A stretch of 50,395 nt of DNA from Beroe ovata. Lineage: Eukaryota; Ctenophora; Nuda; Beroida; Beroidae. Below, piece by piece: positions 11,301-26,300 of the stretch; position 1 is the stretch's first letter, and every line of letters starts with the position of its first letter. Both the position numbers and the translations under genes were made by a program. The stretch covers positions 31,547 to 81,941 of the forward strand of contig CAMPET010000039.1 in the NCBI GenBank assembly GCA_946803715.1, given 5' to 3'. Below the pieces are notes generated by a model, which saw only the letters and a list, made by a program, of their open reading frames with translations, had not been told where the DNA came from and did no database searches.

Positions 11301-14300
11301 AGCAAATGATTTACAGTTTCAGATCTATCTTATGCCCACATTAGAGAAGTTGGCTTACACAAGTGATAGAGACGGGTGTAGAAGGGATCAGTTCTACGAA
11401 AGATGTACTGTATGATCTCTATGAGAAAGCAGACGAAATGGAAGAAAAAATAATAAAAGCCCCTAATTTTGATTCTTAAGTAAGGTATTTCATTATTTGG
11501 CATTGGTGTTATCATCAAATTTTATTTCACAATTCACATTCCTTATTTCTAGAGATGGTGTAGAGTGCAGGAAATTCATGTAGTGTCTGCATCAACGTAA
11601 GGAAGGAATAGAACTACACTTAAGAATTATATTCAGATCACGTGCAAGATCATGTTTGATGAGACACACCTCTAGAAGTTCAGTATACAGCCGATAGCCA
11701 AATATATATAGCAGAAATATACTCACAATGACTTTCTTGTAGGTGTTGTTGATCATAGCAATGAGGATATTTATAAGAAGGATGGCTGCTATGATCATGT
11801 ACGCTCCAAAGTACATCTTCCCCAAGTATTCGCTGGTTTCGTCCGGTGATTTGATGTTATCCGGAACAATCAGACCGAATAAGGACCAAAAGAGAGTCAC
11901 GAATGTCATTGTAAAGCTGAGAAAGAGAGAGGGGTTATTATCAAGAAGAGAGAAATAGACTAAGTAGCCCACAATGTAGCGCATGCTTCAATGAAGGAAG
12001 TAAAAGACCCAGATCCAAGAAAAACAATTGTAACCTTGCTTCCGTAGAACATAGCATAGCTTTGCAAAAAAGGATACACAAATCAGCTTCATTTTGACTT
12101 ATATTTTTGTCCCTTTTTCTTTATTCAATATCCTCTTTTTCTTCATTTTTATCTTGTAAATCCTTTTTTATTTATCGTCTTTTTATCATTTTGTCTTGAG
12201 GATTTTGCTATTTTTTCTAAAATCTATAGTAACTTCTTCCTATTGCCGTTCAAATTTTCAAAGTATGCAAGAAAGCTGATTGCTTGATTAAAGTGATACC
12301 AATCATGTCTGCTTAAAGTAGATACAAATACCTTCCTGACTCAGAAATCAAATGTAGCCTTATGAGAGCAGCAAACAGGGAAGAACCGAGAAAACTCATT
12401 AGCAAGAGAAATCGATCAAGAGAGATATAAAGACATCGTTCTCTTGCAATCTTGGACATGAAATTCACAATAAAGCTGATGTACAGAATTTAGAATTCGG
12501 ATCTCATTTCTGGTTATCGAACATCGTTTTCAGTTGAATCGCGACATGAAATTCAAATCCTGTGACGAATGTGAAAAGGAAGGGCATTCATAGGATTCAC
12601 AGGGGGCACTGGAAACCACCAAGACTGTATCTTCAACAGAAAATAGCAGTCCTCGTGAGAAAAAACAAGTTACCTAATTAGTCACCAAAAATATAGTAGA
12701 TCAATTTCACGGTAAATAATGTTATTTCCAGAATACCTAAGCACGGATTTTTGATAATTAGGTATGTGTTCAGTGCTGCATTGATATACGGTATACGACA
12801 GGGTGAGTTCACTCTTGAACCAATTTTTTGGCAGGAAACTGGTTGCACAGATCAACCTGAAATGAATACCTATTGGCTCAATATTCTATTCTATTCTATT
12901 CTGTTCTAATCCATTCTATTCGATTCTATAAATAGGATAAAAGTAGACGATTAAATCGATGAAATATGTAGGACAAGTTCGAGATCAGGGGACAGAGCCA
13001 AGCTTGAGACGTCAGCCAACTGGACTTCTGCGGTTTGACTACACACCCACTCTAAGTAGACCGACAAACATAGGCAAGGAAAGTTAATCCTCTACCTCAT
13101 TACAATTCATTCTATTAACTAATAATTAATTAAATTAATCTAAATACTTATCAAAAATATAAAGCTGTGTCAGTAAGGAAGACTTGTGCTCAGAACGCAG
13201 GGTTGAGAAGGGTACACACTGCACCTCTTTGTTGATGTTACATTTAGTTAATCTCTGGGTGGGTCTCAACTATAAAAGAGTTTTGAATAAACAAAGTTTC
13301 AAACTGGATTGAGCAGCAGTTGCGGATAGTTAAGTGTTCTCAGCTATCATACGAAGTAAGGACAATCATGACCCAGTGACATATATCAGCTATTCGGGAC
13401 TAACTTGAACCTTGTTCTATCTTCTCGGAGCATGAAGGGGCACCAGGAGAAGATGATGAAGATCTTATCGTGAATGATTTATTTAGAATAAACTAGATTC
13501 ATATCGAGGATTTAAATCACCCGGCAAACTCAATGAGTTCAGAGGACAGGAGAAGAGGCATGAAGTGGAGCGGACGTCAGATTCGCAAACTGACAATATG
13601 CAGACGAAAACCCAGTTATCAGCAGGGGGTTTGCAACACTGTGTCGGAAGAAAAGGTATTCGAAGGACAGATTGGGTGTCGAAACGCCAAAAGAGGGCCA
13701 AAACTTGGACAGTTCATGGCCGGGAAAATCATTTATTTACTTTAACATAACAGCTATAATTCCGCAAGAATCGGGGTCATGTGGAATGTGGGGTGCTGGT
13801 GAAATAATCTCCGATTATGCAGCACCATCATGCAATGTATTTCAATTCACGACATCGGTTGAAGAGTAATTAACTAATTGGATGATGAGTCTATAGATAA
13901 GACTTTGGATTATTTATCACGTAGGTACAGAAATATGTTCAAATTATGACGAATTTGATATATGTTGTAGCATTATATATCTGCATTTTGCAATTCAAAA
14001 ATGTGCTGATGCAGAGACGTGCTACATGTAATAGTTTTGTGACGCAAAAAATGCTTGGACAAGTGCTTTCTGGCAGCCAAGTTAAGGTGGTTCAATAAAT
14101 CATTCAGAAATGCGTAGCTTGTAAAAGTGCTTCTATTACCTCTTGAACAGGTCTGGTTGAATGAACGATCCTGAGAATTCACAATCATGGTTCTGAGAGT
14201 AGAGACAATCGATTGCTCGTTGTACCTTGTGGATCTCACTTGACTCATTAGCGTCTTTTGGAATCTCCCCTTGCACATACAGGTAAAAAAACCGGCTGTT

Positions 14301-17300
14301 ATACAGCTTGGCTATGCCCAGTGAAAACGCCAGGATGACAGTCAACAAGAGACACATAATCTTGGAGAGATCTGCCAACATGCCGCCCATTGTCAATTGC
14401 AGAGGGCCAAGTGAATAACTCGCCTCAAAAAGAGGGAGGAGTCGCGTACACGCGATTATTGAGTTTATTGAGTAGATGATGTTGATAACGGCTAGGAGCT
14501 CGTTTTCCGTGTACGATCCTATCGTTGGAACATCAACTGAATCAAGGATTTCATTTCTAACTGATTCATCGCTGATATCTTTTGTCTCCTCGTAGTAATT
14601 GTACACGTGATATTCGGGCACAGGGTCTTGCAGGATGATCACATCGTAAAAATAGTGGAACGCAAAGAAGAATGAAATCCTCATGACGATAATCGCAACA
14701 AAGAGAATCAGACTGATAATATCCACGATGTTCCACATTGAGGAGAGGTATTCCGTCATACGAGTTCGCTGGATTTGCTGCGTCTCGACAAGCACCCGAC
14801 CGAGAACAAACGTCCAGAGAATATACTCCTGGGGACTGATCATGGGTTCGGTGGCTGTGTTACAGATCCACAAGATGATTACTAGGAAGAGGCAGGAGGA
14901 GGTCGCATGGACCATGAAACAGTAGACGGGAACATTGATCACCTCGATCATCCGTGCCACGTTCGACTGAAGGGAAGAGAGGGATGCTAGTGATGACAGC
15001 AGGGTGCAATCAGCAATATATCACCTAAATCATCTGTGTTCCAGTTCCGAACACGGAATTCTGGACGTTAATTTTCAAGGCGAGCACTTTGATATTGCTA
15101 CGCCGTCAGAATGCAGGAGAAGTAAATGAGCGTACTGATTTATTAATGCACGCTCAGAATTAAAATTTAATCAAATATTAATCTTATGTATTATTCTGGC
15201 CGATTCACAGCATTGGCGCAGACAATGATGAAAAATGAAGCAAATTCCAGAACAGGATCATTCCAATACTGATGTGCTATGCTTCATAAAGTACCTACCC
15301 AATATAATGGATTTGATCTATTAACAAAGAAGGTAAAGAAGCGGAAATATGCCCTCTACATTTGACACACACGGAGAAAATACCTTTTTGACACTCTCAT
15401 TTGAGAGGAGGAATTGGAGAAAGGAAAAGGGTACAATCATCGGTAAAACCAGAACCTGAATTAAGGGTTTATAAATGATAATATCCATTTCTACTCTGAT
15501 AATCGTAAAAATTCACATAAGTCATGTCATTATACCAATGTGTTTGAACTGTACATACAGGTAGGAGTAATCAGAATAGTTCATAAGTCATAGGTAGTTC
15601 ACTGAGCTTGGATCTGCCATACAATTTGAACAAGGAAACAAGCATCATCATATAAATATAGCTAGCTTTACACTTCTAATAACTTACCCGTAAAAAAGCA
15701 TAAAACCACCCATTGAAATTCGCTGTACTCAAATAGCTGGCATCGCCCTTTTGCCATTCCATCTTCAGCAGTTGTTGACTGAGCGGATGGGCGACAAACT
15801 GAAATGTAGAGATGTGGAGTCTTCGGCAATCGTCAAGCTGGCCAGTTTCTAAGACACTCCACGAAACGGATATGTAGCGAAACATAGCACATGTTCAATG
15901 CATAGCAAGACGTTTACACGTTTACGGAGTCCGTCACGAAAAGTGGGCAAACGTGGGGAGAACCAATCAATCAAAACAGAGTTCATCAAAGAAGAACATT
16001 TAAGAGTGAAAGACAGTAGGACACTAGGATAGTTTAATGATATATCAGTTAGAAGAAATGATGCAAAATATGCATATACTGCGCAGTTTAGTTTGATTAA
16101 GGTTTTCACTATGCTACACAGACAATGATCTTGACTTCCCCCCAAAGTCATGAAATCTTTAACTTACGTCTTTCTTATTGGCGTCCATTGCTTCATCCAG
16201 GAAGCCAGCCCTTCCCAATAAATCCCGAGCTTCATTCGGGGTCTGACATTGACTCAGAAAGTCGTAGGCAAACTTGTCACATTGTGCAGCAAGAGCTGCA
16301 AAGTCTTTCCGGTACTCCTCCTTGATTCCCTTCAGGAATTCAAATGCTTTGCTAACCTAGGAATTTCAAAACATTGTCTAAATACTTACATAGAACAATA
16401 GCATGGAAATCGGAAAGTCCGAAGACATACGTGAAAAGATAGGTCTCATGAAATGGATGATGATGTTTTGTACAAAAAACCGTGTGAAGTCTGAAGTAGA
16501 GAGCCATGATAAGGGAAGTTCACAGCAAAAACTATGCTGATACAATTAAGACGCAAATGTTCACGATATGGACTTAAATAAACAATACAGAAGAACCAGA
16601 GACCCTTTGTCAAGATTTTATACGATTTCTAAGACCTTAGCAGCAACGAAATCTGTATGCAATTTCGTGCTTGAGTATCACTTTATTGTTATAACAATAT
16701 TTTAATTCTTAAGCATCACTAGAAATCTTAATTAAGTATCCATCAGTTATATCTGAGATTGTAACTCATGTCCCTGCGCGAGCCTTCACACTGCAAATTA
16801 TCATTCGTTTGCCATGCCATCAACAATAATCACACCTTACATCTCAAGGTAATTGGAAAAGGGGAAAACATGTACAAAAGCACAAGGATGTCAATGCAAC
16901 GTCGTTAACACATGATTCAATTACTGTGACCGACATGTTTGCTGTTGGAGCAGCGATTTATAGCTATTTTTAGAAAGCCATAGAAAATAGGTGGTTCTTA
17001 TTTTCGCAGGTTTAGTGTAAAATCTAACGATAAGAAGACGCAAAATAGATAAATAGACTCAAAATTTTAACAACAGGTACAGAAGATCCATGTGTTCTTA
17101 AGACGCTTCGGTGTATACCTAACAGCATCGCTTTTATACGATTTTATACCTTCCCCATGACTTTATTAGCAACAAATCTATACATGAATCAGGCATGCAA
17201 GTTCATGCTTCAGTATCAACTTATGGTAACAACAATTCAACAAAATTATCTTTTAATTCTTGTCATTGTAGAATTAAGTTTAATAAATAGTCAACTATTA

Positions 17301-20300
17301 TGTCCGAGTCAAAACTTCGCAGTGCATTTGTCAGTCATGTCATAAAAATTCAACACACCTAATCAAATCTCAAGGCAATTGGGATAGGGGAGACAAAAAA
17401 CAGAGCGACAAAGCATCGTCGGAATACAGGATTCAACGACAGCTTGAAAGACTTTTCAGAAGACAAAAAAAATCGTTTCTCTTCACAATTTTATAACCCT
17501 CCCATGACTTTATCAGCAACGAAAACATGCTTCAAGGATGTAATTTTCGTGCTTAAGTACCAACCTACTTCATGTTTTATTGAGTGATGTGAAGATTTAG
17601 GGAATCGGGGATGTCTGTGTATGAGAGGACAGTTTTGGAGAAGGAAAGGTTTCTAACAGGACCAGCACATCATTATCATCATTCCAACATACTTCATATC
17701 CAGGCAATTTTGATAGGGGAGAACATGCACCTCTTTTGAACAGAAAGTGTCTAAGTGACAGAGATTCAGGCACAAAAAAGAGAGAGGAACGGCAACTACA
17801 GCTTTCAAGAAGGAAGTTCGTGAAGACTGTGAATATCTGTCAAACATGAAAATTAATAAATGCAGACAAGATGGTTATTGTAATAAAATAATTTTGTAAA
17901 TTCGGAAAGGTTGGGAATTAAAAGTTACGTGTTAATAAGTTGTTATCCTACATATTGTTAAGAAACTACACATGATGTTAAGGTAGGTTTTATCAGGGAA
18001 GGTAAGTAGTTCAGATAGGTTACCTCATCAAGCAAGCAATGAAGACCAAGGAAATATAATCTGAGATGTCACTACTTATGACTTATCCATAACGCCCTAT
18101 ATACAAAACACGAACACAGAGCGGGAATCTTAACTGGAGTTTTTTACCAACACCATGCTGCGAGTGAGACATGTGGGATGAAAATTCGCGTACTAACCAT
18201 CCTCTCAGAAATTGTGTGAAGGCATTTCCTGGATATTCTTCAGGAGCTTTGAGAGGGATGAAGAAAATATCATATAATAACTATTTATCATTGATTCCTG
18301 ACTTCTAGCCCCGAAGATTTTTAATTGAGGTCCGAGCATTTTATTTTGCTCAGGTAATCTACAATAAGAAGACTTTCGTATGGAGGCGAATTATTTCTAT
18401 ACAGTAGGAGGATGAGATAACGCTTAGTAGGATGTTTCAACTATCACAAGGACGATAAGTCAGACCTAAAAGAAGATGTCATTAAAACAGGGGTTGAAGA
18501 CCAGAGTGGATAGAGTTCAGTTTAATCGTTTTGATGTTCACAGATACAGAGTAATAGTTTCACTTGATCAAAACTGCACGTTATGAATATTGAGTGCGTT
18601 TGTTATTACAATGCAAGAAGCAAGAGAACAAATTCATGAGAAAGGAAGCGTCTGAGAACTAACCTCACCTCTCCAGGCGACTGTGATTTGGGAGAAGTGA
18701 GACGTTCACTTTGAGACAAAGATAGCGTTCACTAAAGCTGGAGCACTGGTTTTCTAGCAACAAGACATCCTAGAAATGAACAGATCTGAGGTCTCAAACT
18801 GCAGATAGTTAACACATTCGAGAATTGGTCTTATTTCTTGATCTCGAGAGAATCAAGCTGATACAAAGTAGTCACTTGATAATGTATGCTCCTGACTACC
18901 AGCTGACAGAAATTTGAACTGGGAAAAAACCTCAACAACATATGAGTTTTGATACCCACATGAAACACGCAGCAATATATGCACAAGACGTCAAAGCTAG
19001 TGAAAGATATTATTGGAGAACACCACCAGTCTTATTGCCAGTGAGTCAACATCAACGTGTCTCGAAAGAAGGGCAGGCTACATTTTCTACTATCCCATAT
19101 GGAGCATGGTTGACAATTTTGTTGAGCAAACTCCCGAACAAGTCAACTCACTGAGGACTTAATTGACAAAGACAGACGACCAGTGTTTGTAAAGAAGATA
19201 CCAACACGCTAGATTAAAGAATAATCTACCAACACGCTTACACTATATTTCTTAATATCACAGTAATAGAAGTGGGAGAAGTTGAATTGTCTCCCATAGG
19301 TACTCTTAATCTAACAGCACGAACTACGAAGAATATTGCAAAAAAATGTAGAAATAATTAAAATCTGACGTTGTTAGAAAGAAAACCTCCGGATACTTTG
19401 CATGATGAAGGAACAAGCTCAGGATGAAATCACAATCTCACAATATGGAGTGAAACTCAACAGAAAGTGAATAAAGTTATCATAACATGATGTCGTCTTA
19501 TCAAATCTCAATACATAAGGCTCACCATACTGGCTAACACTCTCCAACGGAAATTGGAGTCTTCAAATTCAATATGGCCTTGAAGACACACTAAGTAAAT
19601 AATAATAACTGGTTATCTTGACTTACCTTGAATGCGATATCGATTGGTGATGGCCACGCACACATTATGTCAGGGTGTATGAGCTCCTTCAATCCATCCA
19701 GATCAGGTGGTTTGGACCTGCTGAGGCTACTTGACGGCGAGAGTTGTTCTATGTTGCTCGCTTCAAATATTTTGAAGAGAAAGGGGTCGAATACATTGGA
19801 GAGAAGGATAAATGTGATTCTGATATCTGCACCTTTTTCCACCAAAAACTCTGCAATTTTCCTGGCGAGGGTCGATTAAGTCTTATAAGCTTCGAACACC
19901 TGATCAGAAAGAATCCAAAATCAGAACGTCTTCCAAAAATACAATATAATATACCAAACTCACCTGTGTTTCAACTTGACAGAAGCCGCAAGAGGTGAAA
20001 GAGAGAGCGCATGATCAGGATCATATAGGATCTCTTTATGGTTGGTTGTGACCTTTGCCCCATCCTTGATGAGGAGTTCTACACATTGGAGCGACTGGCT
20101 CCGTACAGCACAGGTTAGAGGCGTCTTTGCGTCTAGAGAAAAGAGGGAGGAAGTTCCACAGATTTACAGATATTGAAAATGATGCTTAGATGGTTTATTA
20201 TCACATGACTGCGGGCTTTTTAGCAGGTGAGCAGTAGGTGTGATTAATGATCAGAACAGAACAGCTTTCGAATATATGAACAATGTTATTTTAATTATGA

Positions 20301-23300
20301 AAAGATGCTTCTTATATTACCATACAGTGAGGAAAGTATAGAAGATATCAAAAGATATGACAACAGAGAAAATTTACGCTGAACAGGAACATCATTCAGA
20401 GTCGATAGAAGAGGCTCATCATTGAAATCTATCAAACGCCAAAAGAAAGGAAGTCGACGAGGGACCAGTAGTAGTATTCAGGGTCAATAAGGTCAAATAA
20501 ATCATTAGTTTCTACGTAAGAAACGCGAAAATTGTAACAGAAAAAAGCCAGGAGAGGTTGTCAGAGGAGAAATTTCGGACAATATAAAACACAGAGACAA
20601 CTTGTGCAAAGTGATATCAGATAAAGACGATCTCAGCAAGCATCTGAACGAGCTTGAGAATATATCGCCTAGCTTATGGATTTACAATGATATTATTCAA
20701 CATAATTATGGGATTGTACACTAACTAATACAGGACATTGCACTTTAATGTGGAGCGCAAAGCTTGATAATGGGAGGACAATTGGAAGATTGGAGATAAG
20801 AATCCAATTGGAACGTCTGGAAAGAAGTACTCAATGGAAGCAATTTAATATTTTGGAGCACTTTATCCATAATACGGTCTTCTCCTGCAAAATAACGGGA
20901 TATTCAATACACCAAGACGCATGTGCCATTACTCTCAGTAACTGCTTTGATATATCATCTTCAATTAATCATTCCCTCTTATTAGTGGTCAAAATAATCT
21001 GGGGATTTATCGGATAATTACTCGTGTATCATCATGATGATGATGTCATTTTTAACTTCATATTCTTAAGCCTGTCTGAAAGTCAAACACCACAGAGCGG
21101 GGAGCCCAGTAGCATCAATTTTTGATCAGACGGCAAAACTGCGAGGGACGTATATTATGTTGTGTAATAAAGTAATGGAGGTTTTCGTCAGAAAAAATGC
21201 TGCCTATAAATGACATAAAGGGAGGGCATGTGCATAAATTGAAAATAGTGAGATCAGACATGGATAGTTCGTCACACAAAGTCAGTTATGAAACGCCAGT
21301 CCTCTGGAAAAAGAGGACATCGCATAGTTAGATCAGTAATAATATGGAGTTAAACTCATGGATTTGAGATTATTTTTCATCGCAACGGGATAGGTGGTGC
21401 ACTAACTATTATACAGGATACCGCTCTTCAACGTGAAGCACAGAGCTTGACAATGAACACTTGGAACGGAAGTAACAAAATATCAATTCAAAAGTCTGGA
21501 GAAGAGTACTCACTGAAAGCAAGTTCATTCTTATGAAATAAGATATCATGTGTTATATCATTCATCTATTGAATCTTATTGGGAATATAGAAGGAAATTA
21601 GGCACTCCATTGGATGGATTAGAAAGGAAATCCGATGATGGGATAAAAATTGGGGGGGAGGGGCTATGAAGAGGAACTTGATCGACTTTCAGGCTGCTAT
21701 GGATAACAGGTGGATTGCCCCCTATAACCCATACCTGTTCCATCAGTTTAATTGTCAAATGAACAGAGAGATTTGCGCACATTCAAATACAGATTCATCC
21801 ACATAGTGCAGGGATAAGAATAAGCTTCGATCAGAATCTCTCAAGAATTTGCACTCTATCAAGTGAGTACATACTCAAATACACGTACAAGGGGTACGAC
21901 AGATCTGCCGCGATCTAGAGTTACCATGTATTTACCATAGGTTGGATAATGGATCAATGTATAATATTAATTGTAGATATCATGACGTATGAACATATTG
22001 AACATAGAAGTACAAACAATTTTAACCAAAGTATTCATTAGACGTTTCAAAGTTTCTCTCGTAGTTCAATGGGGCCGAAAGGAAATCAGCATAAGGATTA
22101 AGGAATTACTTAATGATAGGTATCTAGGTAACTCTCCAAGATATCTTCCGGAGACTAGGACAGTTGGTATTGAAATTGGAGTCCAACACCACTCAAAAAG
22201 CTTTCCCTCCAAAGTCGTCGACACAATATGTTCGACGTCATGACTTGCTAAGGCACTTCGAGTGTTACCAGTACCCTTCCCCGAATCCAGTCACTGTGTA
22301 TACAACTAGAGTCATTATACTCCGTTCATGATAACCAACCATAGGAGGTATGGTACATAAATCACTCAGAGACATATTATTATATCGTAGACAAGGAGGT
22401 ATAAACCGACACAGTTCTATTTAAAAGCATAGATCAGAGAGTGGGCTTCACCAGAGGACATGCAAGGAGATCAGATTTGAGATTAGCTGCTCCAACACTA
22501 GAACCGCCCTGATTATTGCTTTGAGCTTTGAGAAAAGTATCATAATATAACAAGATCACAGAGAAACCCAGGATCAAAGATGAGTTAAGGGTTTGAGTTT
22601 CACAAACATCCAAATTAGTAGAACAATAACCGTATAATAACATAGATCCAAGCAAGAACAAAATTTTCAGATTCAGCAGGCTAGATATACCTAATATAAC
22701 GCCTAGCGAGATAAGACATGGATCACACCGCACGCAAAGTTATTTTAACGATAACAGCCTGTTTAGTGTTTCTGGATCTCGAATGAGCACAGGAAAATTC
22801 AGCTCCAAGCTAGACATTAACACGGTGATTTTTAGACCTGTACATTATTCGAAGAATAAGCTTTGGTCTAGAATAGCCATGAACCATACACTCAATCAAG
22901 TGGCTACATCCTTACGGCTAATCTGCATTGATCTAAAGTCACCATAGACCATCAAGATTCAATTAAAACACACAAGTTGCATGGTTAGTAGATATCACAT
23001 CCTTCACATGATGGACGACTTTCGTTGAGTTTCAGTCGGTATGTGATTACATTCGTGTTTCACCTAGATTACCATTGACCGAACCATTGACCGATTGACC
23101 GAACCATTGACCGATTCAAAAATCGTTTTTGCTGAGTTACGTTGCTTTATGTGGACTATAATTGATTTGAAATAAGAAATGGAAATTGGAAGTTGTAGTG
23201 ATTGTAAACAATTCCGTCCGATGCAGCGAAATAGGACAAAACAAGAACTGTTCATGCCGAGCTACATTCGACAAAAGCAATTCTAATATGAACTTATTGG

Positions 23301-26300
23301 GTCGTTAACGTCAAAGATGTAAAGATAAAACTGGGGAACACCAGAAGCAAAGATAAGGCTTAAGTTTGAGTGGCACTCTTACACACAAGTAAGTAGAACA
23401 ATACACCCAGAAGAAATTCAAATTCTAGAGACAAGAATGAGCTTCTTAGACCATACACTCGATAAAGTAGGAACGTCCTCATCATGTATACATTCAGTTC
23501 CCAAGGCCGATCTGCTCCGATTTACAGACACAATCGAGCCATTGAAGCACTTCCAGAGATTGACTGACAGGATCCGACAGAGCAGACAATCCAACACATC
23601 TTGTCCATGAAAATTGAAAGATTTTTTTGTCAAAAAAATACCATTCGATTTTCAGTCGGTGTGTGATCATGCATTATATATAAAGAACATGTACATATAA
23701 CATACATTTAACACAATAAACTTATATGGTAAACTGCAGCAAAGACTCGACATATTCTTGTGTTTGATCTGAACATTAAAGAGCCATGAAGAACTCAGTG
23801 ATCATTATATTGTAGGCAAAAAGGATATAAACCGACAAAGTCCCACCCCCTACGTCCTAGCATGTACAGATCAAAAAGTGGGCTTCACCAGAGGACATGC
23901 AAGGAGATCAGAAAGCAGATTAGCTGCTCCAACACTTGAACCGCCCTGATTATTGCTAGGAGCTTTGGGAGAGGTATCAAAATATAACACAACTGATGTA
24001 CTCAATAATCAAAGATAAGATAAATATGGAACGGGAATGTACAAAAAATAACGACTGTAAACATGCGTAAAGAATATCACCACATATCCACAGCAGACAG
24101 CGGTTATCACAACTGCAACAACGTGATACAGATTGCAATGATCATTGGTCACCGATAACGATTGGATAGTACCTTAAAACCAAATCCTATCATAAATCCT
24201 GTCACGACATTTCGAGTGCCAAAAACCGAGATGGGTAGCACACAACGACAGTCAAATTTATGTGCGAAGTTTTAAAGATTTGAGTGGGTGTCCACTGTCC
24301 AGTAGATTAGGGATACCTCCAGGAGGAGCCTTATGGAACGGGGAAAATAAAGAAAGCATTGAGCGTAAGCCGTAAACAATCATCGATCTTTGTTGACACA
24401 ATGAATTGTGAAACTATCAGAAATATCAGCTTTCCGACAGACATGTTACGTTATCAAATCGTGATGATCACGGATATTTGGTAGATATAGTACCTCATAA
24501 CCGAATCCTGTTACCATAGCTAGAGTGTCACATACTATCATATATCGTGAGTTATATCACAGCAATATATTAAAGCAAGATTCAAGTATATACCGTATTG
24601 AAGGGACAAGAATGAACTTGGACCAAAAACCACCAAAGACCACACATGGAAAGATGGAAAGGGTACGACATGGAAAGGATATGACCGACCTCGACCCAGA
24701 TTTAACTGGAGACTCTATAAACCATCAATCACCAAATATATGTTACACTAAGGAAAATATTATATTCCATTGACTTGAATGAAACAGAAAATATTTCTCG
24801 CCGAGTAGAAATTAACAAAATCAATTCTTATACCTATAGATTTATTGGATTGGATGTAAAGATGAGAAACTATTCAGCATGATAAGAAGCAAGCATCAAA
24901 AAGAACCCTGGTAGGTATAGATGTGACAAAATTTTATGCATTTACCACAAAATGTAGCGTTTTTTTGCGTGACACAGCTCCACACACGCGTGACACAGCT
25001 CCACACACGCGTGACACAGCTTCGCACGTGCTTGACACAGCTCCACACACGCGTGACACAGCTCCACACACATGCGTGACACAGCGTGACACACACAAAC
25101 TCATACCTGGTATTAGGATATCAGGGTAATACGCGTGATACTTGTACAACTGTTTGTAGTTGACATCCACGACCCCCGCCTGGACTTTGAGAAACTCCTC
25201 CAATCTCACGTGATCACCCGACTCAGCTATCTCCAACAACTCTTTGTTCACATCGAAATCACGCTCCAACTTGCTCTGGTACATGCCGAGCGGGCGTGAT
25301 ATGTCCATCACTTCGTCCTCCCCTCCTCTTCCACTCCCACTCCCCCCTCCACCACCACCACCTCCTCCACCGTCATCTCCTCCACTACCCACTTCGGGTC
25401 CCCCACTCCGTTCCTGACCACTTGTCTCTTCCACTCCGTTTGAGGGGTGGTCCTCAAACTCAACGTCTAGATCACCACCACCGCCTGGTGGACATACGGA
25501 AATTAAATAAGGTATTTTTCACTCGGGAGCTGGAACGAGGATTTGCAATCATTAATCAGATACCATTTGGCAAATTCTAGTACATTTCGGGTGCTATAAT
25601 ACTGGTAAATTTTGAAAAATAGCGGTGAAAAATTCCCAATTCTCAATTCTGGCCCACCTTTAGCCACGTCCTCTGAATGCCCATTCTCGAACATTATCCC
25701 GGGCAAGTTGAACGCTCCCAAACTCTTATTCTCTCTCTGTCTCTGGTTGTCGCTAATGTGGTTCAGAACGTTCCGGATTGTTTCCGACTTCCGGACCGGG
25801 GCTGGACGGGGGATTTGGAGTGCTGCAACCTGGGAGAAGGGGGATTCAAAAATTCAAAATTTTTCAAAAAAAACTTGAGTATACGAAGGATCATCCATGT
25901 TAGAAAGTGGCCGTGTGTCGGCAAAAATGCTAGACTATAATTAAACCTGTACGTCATTCATCATAAATCACATGATTATAAAACGAATCACGTGATCACG
26001 GTATAAATCACGTGATCAGGTTACAAATCACGTGATATCACTCACATCTGGGGGTGACATGCTGCGTGATCTGTTTGGCAGGTGCGGGACTGGCGGTTCT
26101 ATCTCTCGACTGGTAACCAGGTCGAGGGTCGGAGTTCGGAGGAGACGTTCCAGACGTTTCCGGGGTGAATCCTCCTGGAGGGGAGATGTTAAATGTCAGA
26201 GGAGATTTCAGGGGAGATGTCAAATGACAGGGGAGATGTTAAATGTCAGGGGAGATGTTAAATGTCAGGGGAGTTAAAGTGAACGATTCCAAATATTTGC

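Noticed and set aside
13483-13750. Open frames on both strands near 13.6 kb
   Set aside because: No conserved motif, no splice logic, located in a TRPC intron; random openness is sufficient.
14683-14925. Plus-strand open frame opposite TRPC exon 13
   Set aside because: Antisense shadow of the S1-S4 coding sequence.
24525-24773. 82-codon plus-strand ORF in TRPC intron 7
   Set aside because: No similarity I recognise, no signal peptide or splice sites, and it lies in a repeat-rich intron.
25296-25580. Plus-strand open frame rich in His/Leu/Pro
   Set aside because: Antisense of the polyglycine exon 7; composition follows from the GGN repeats.
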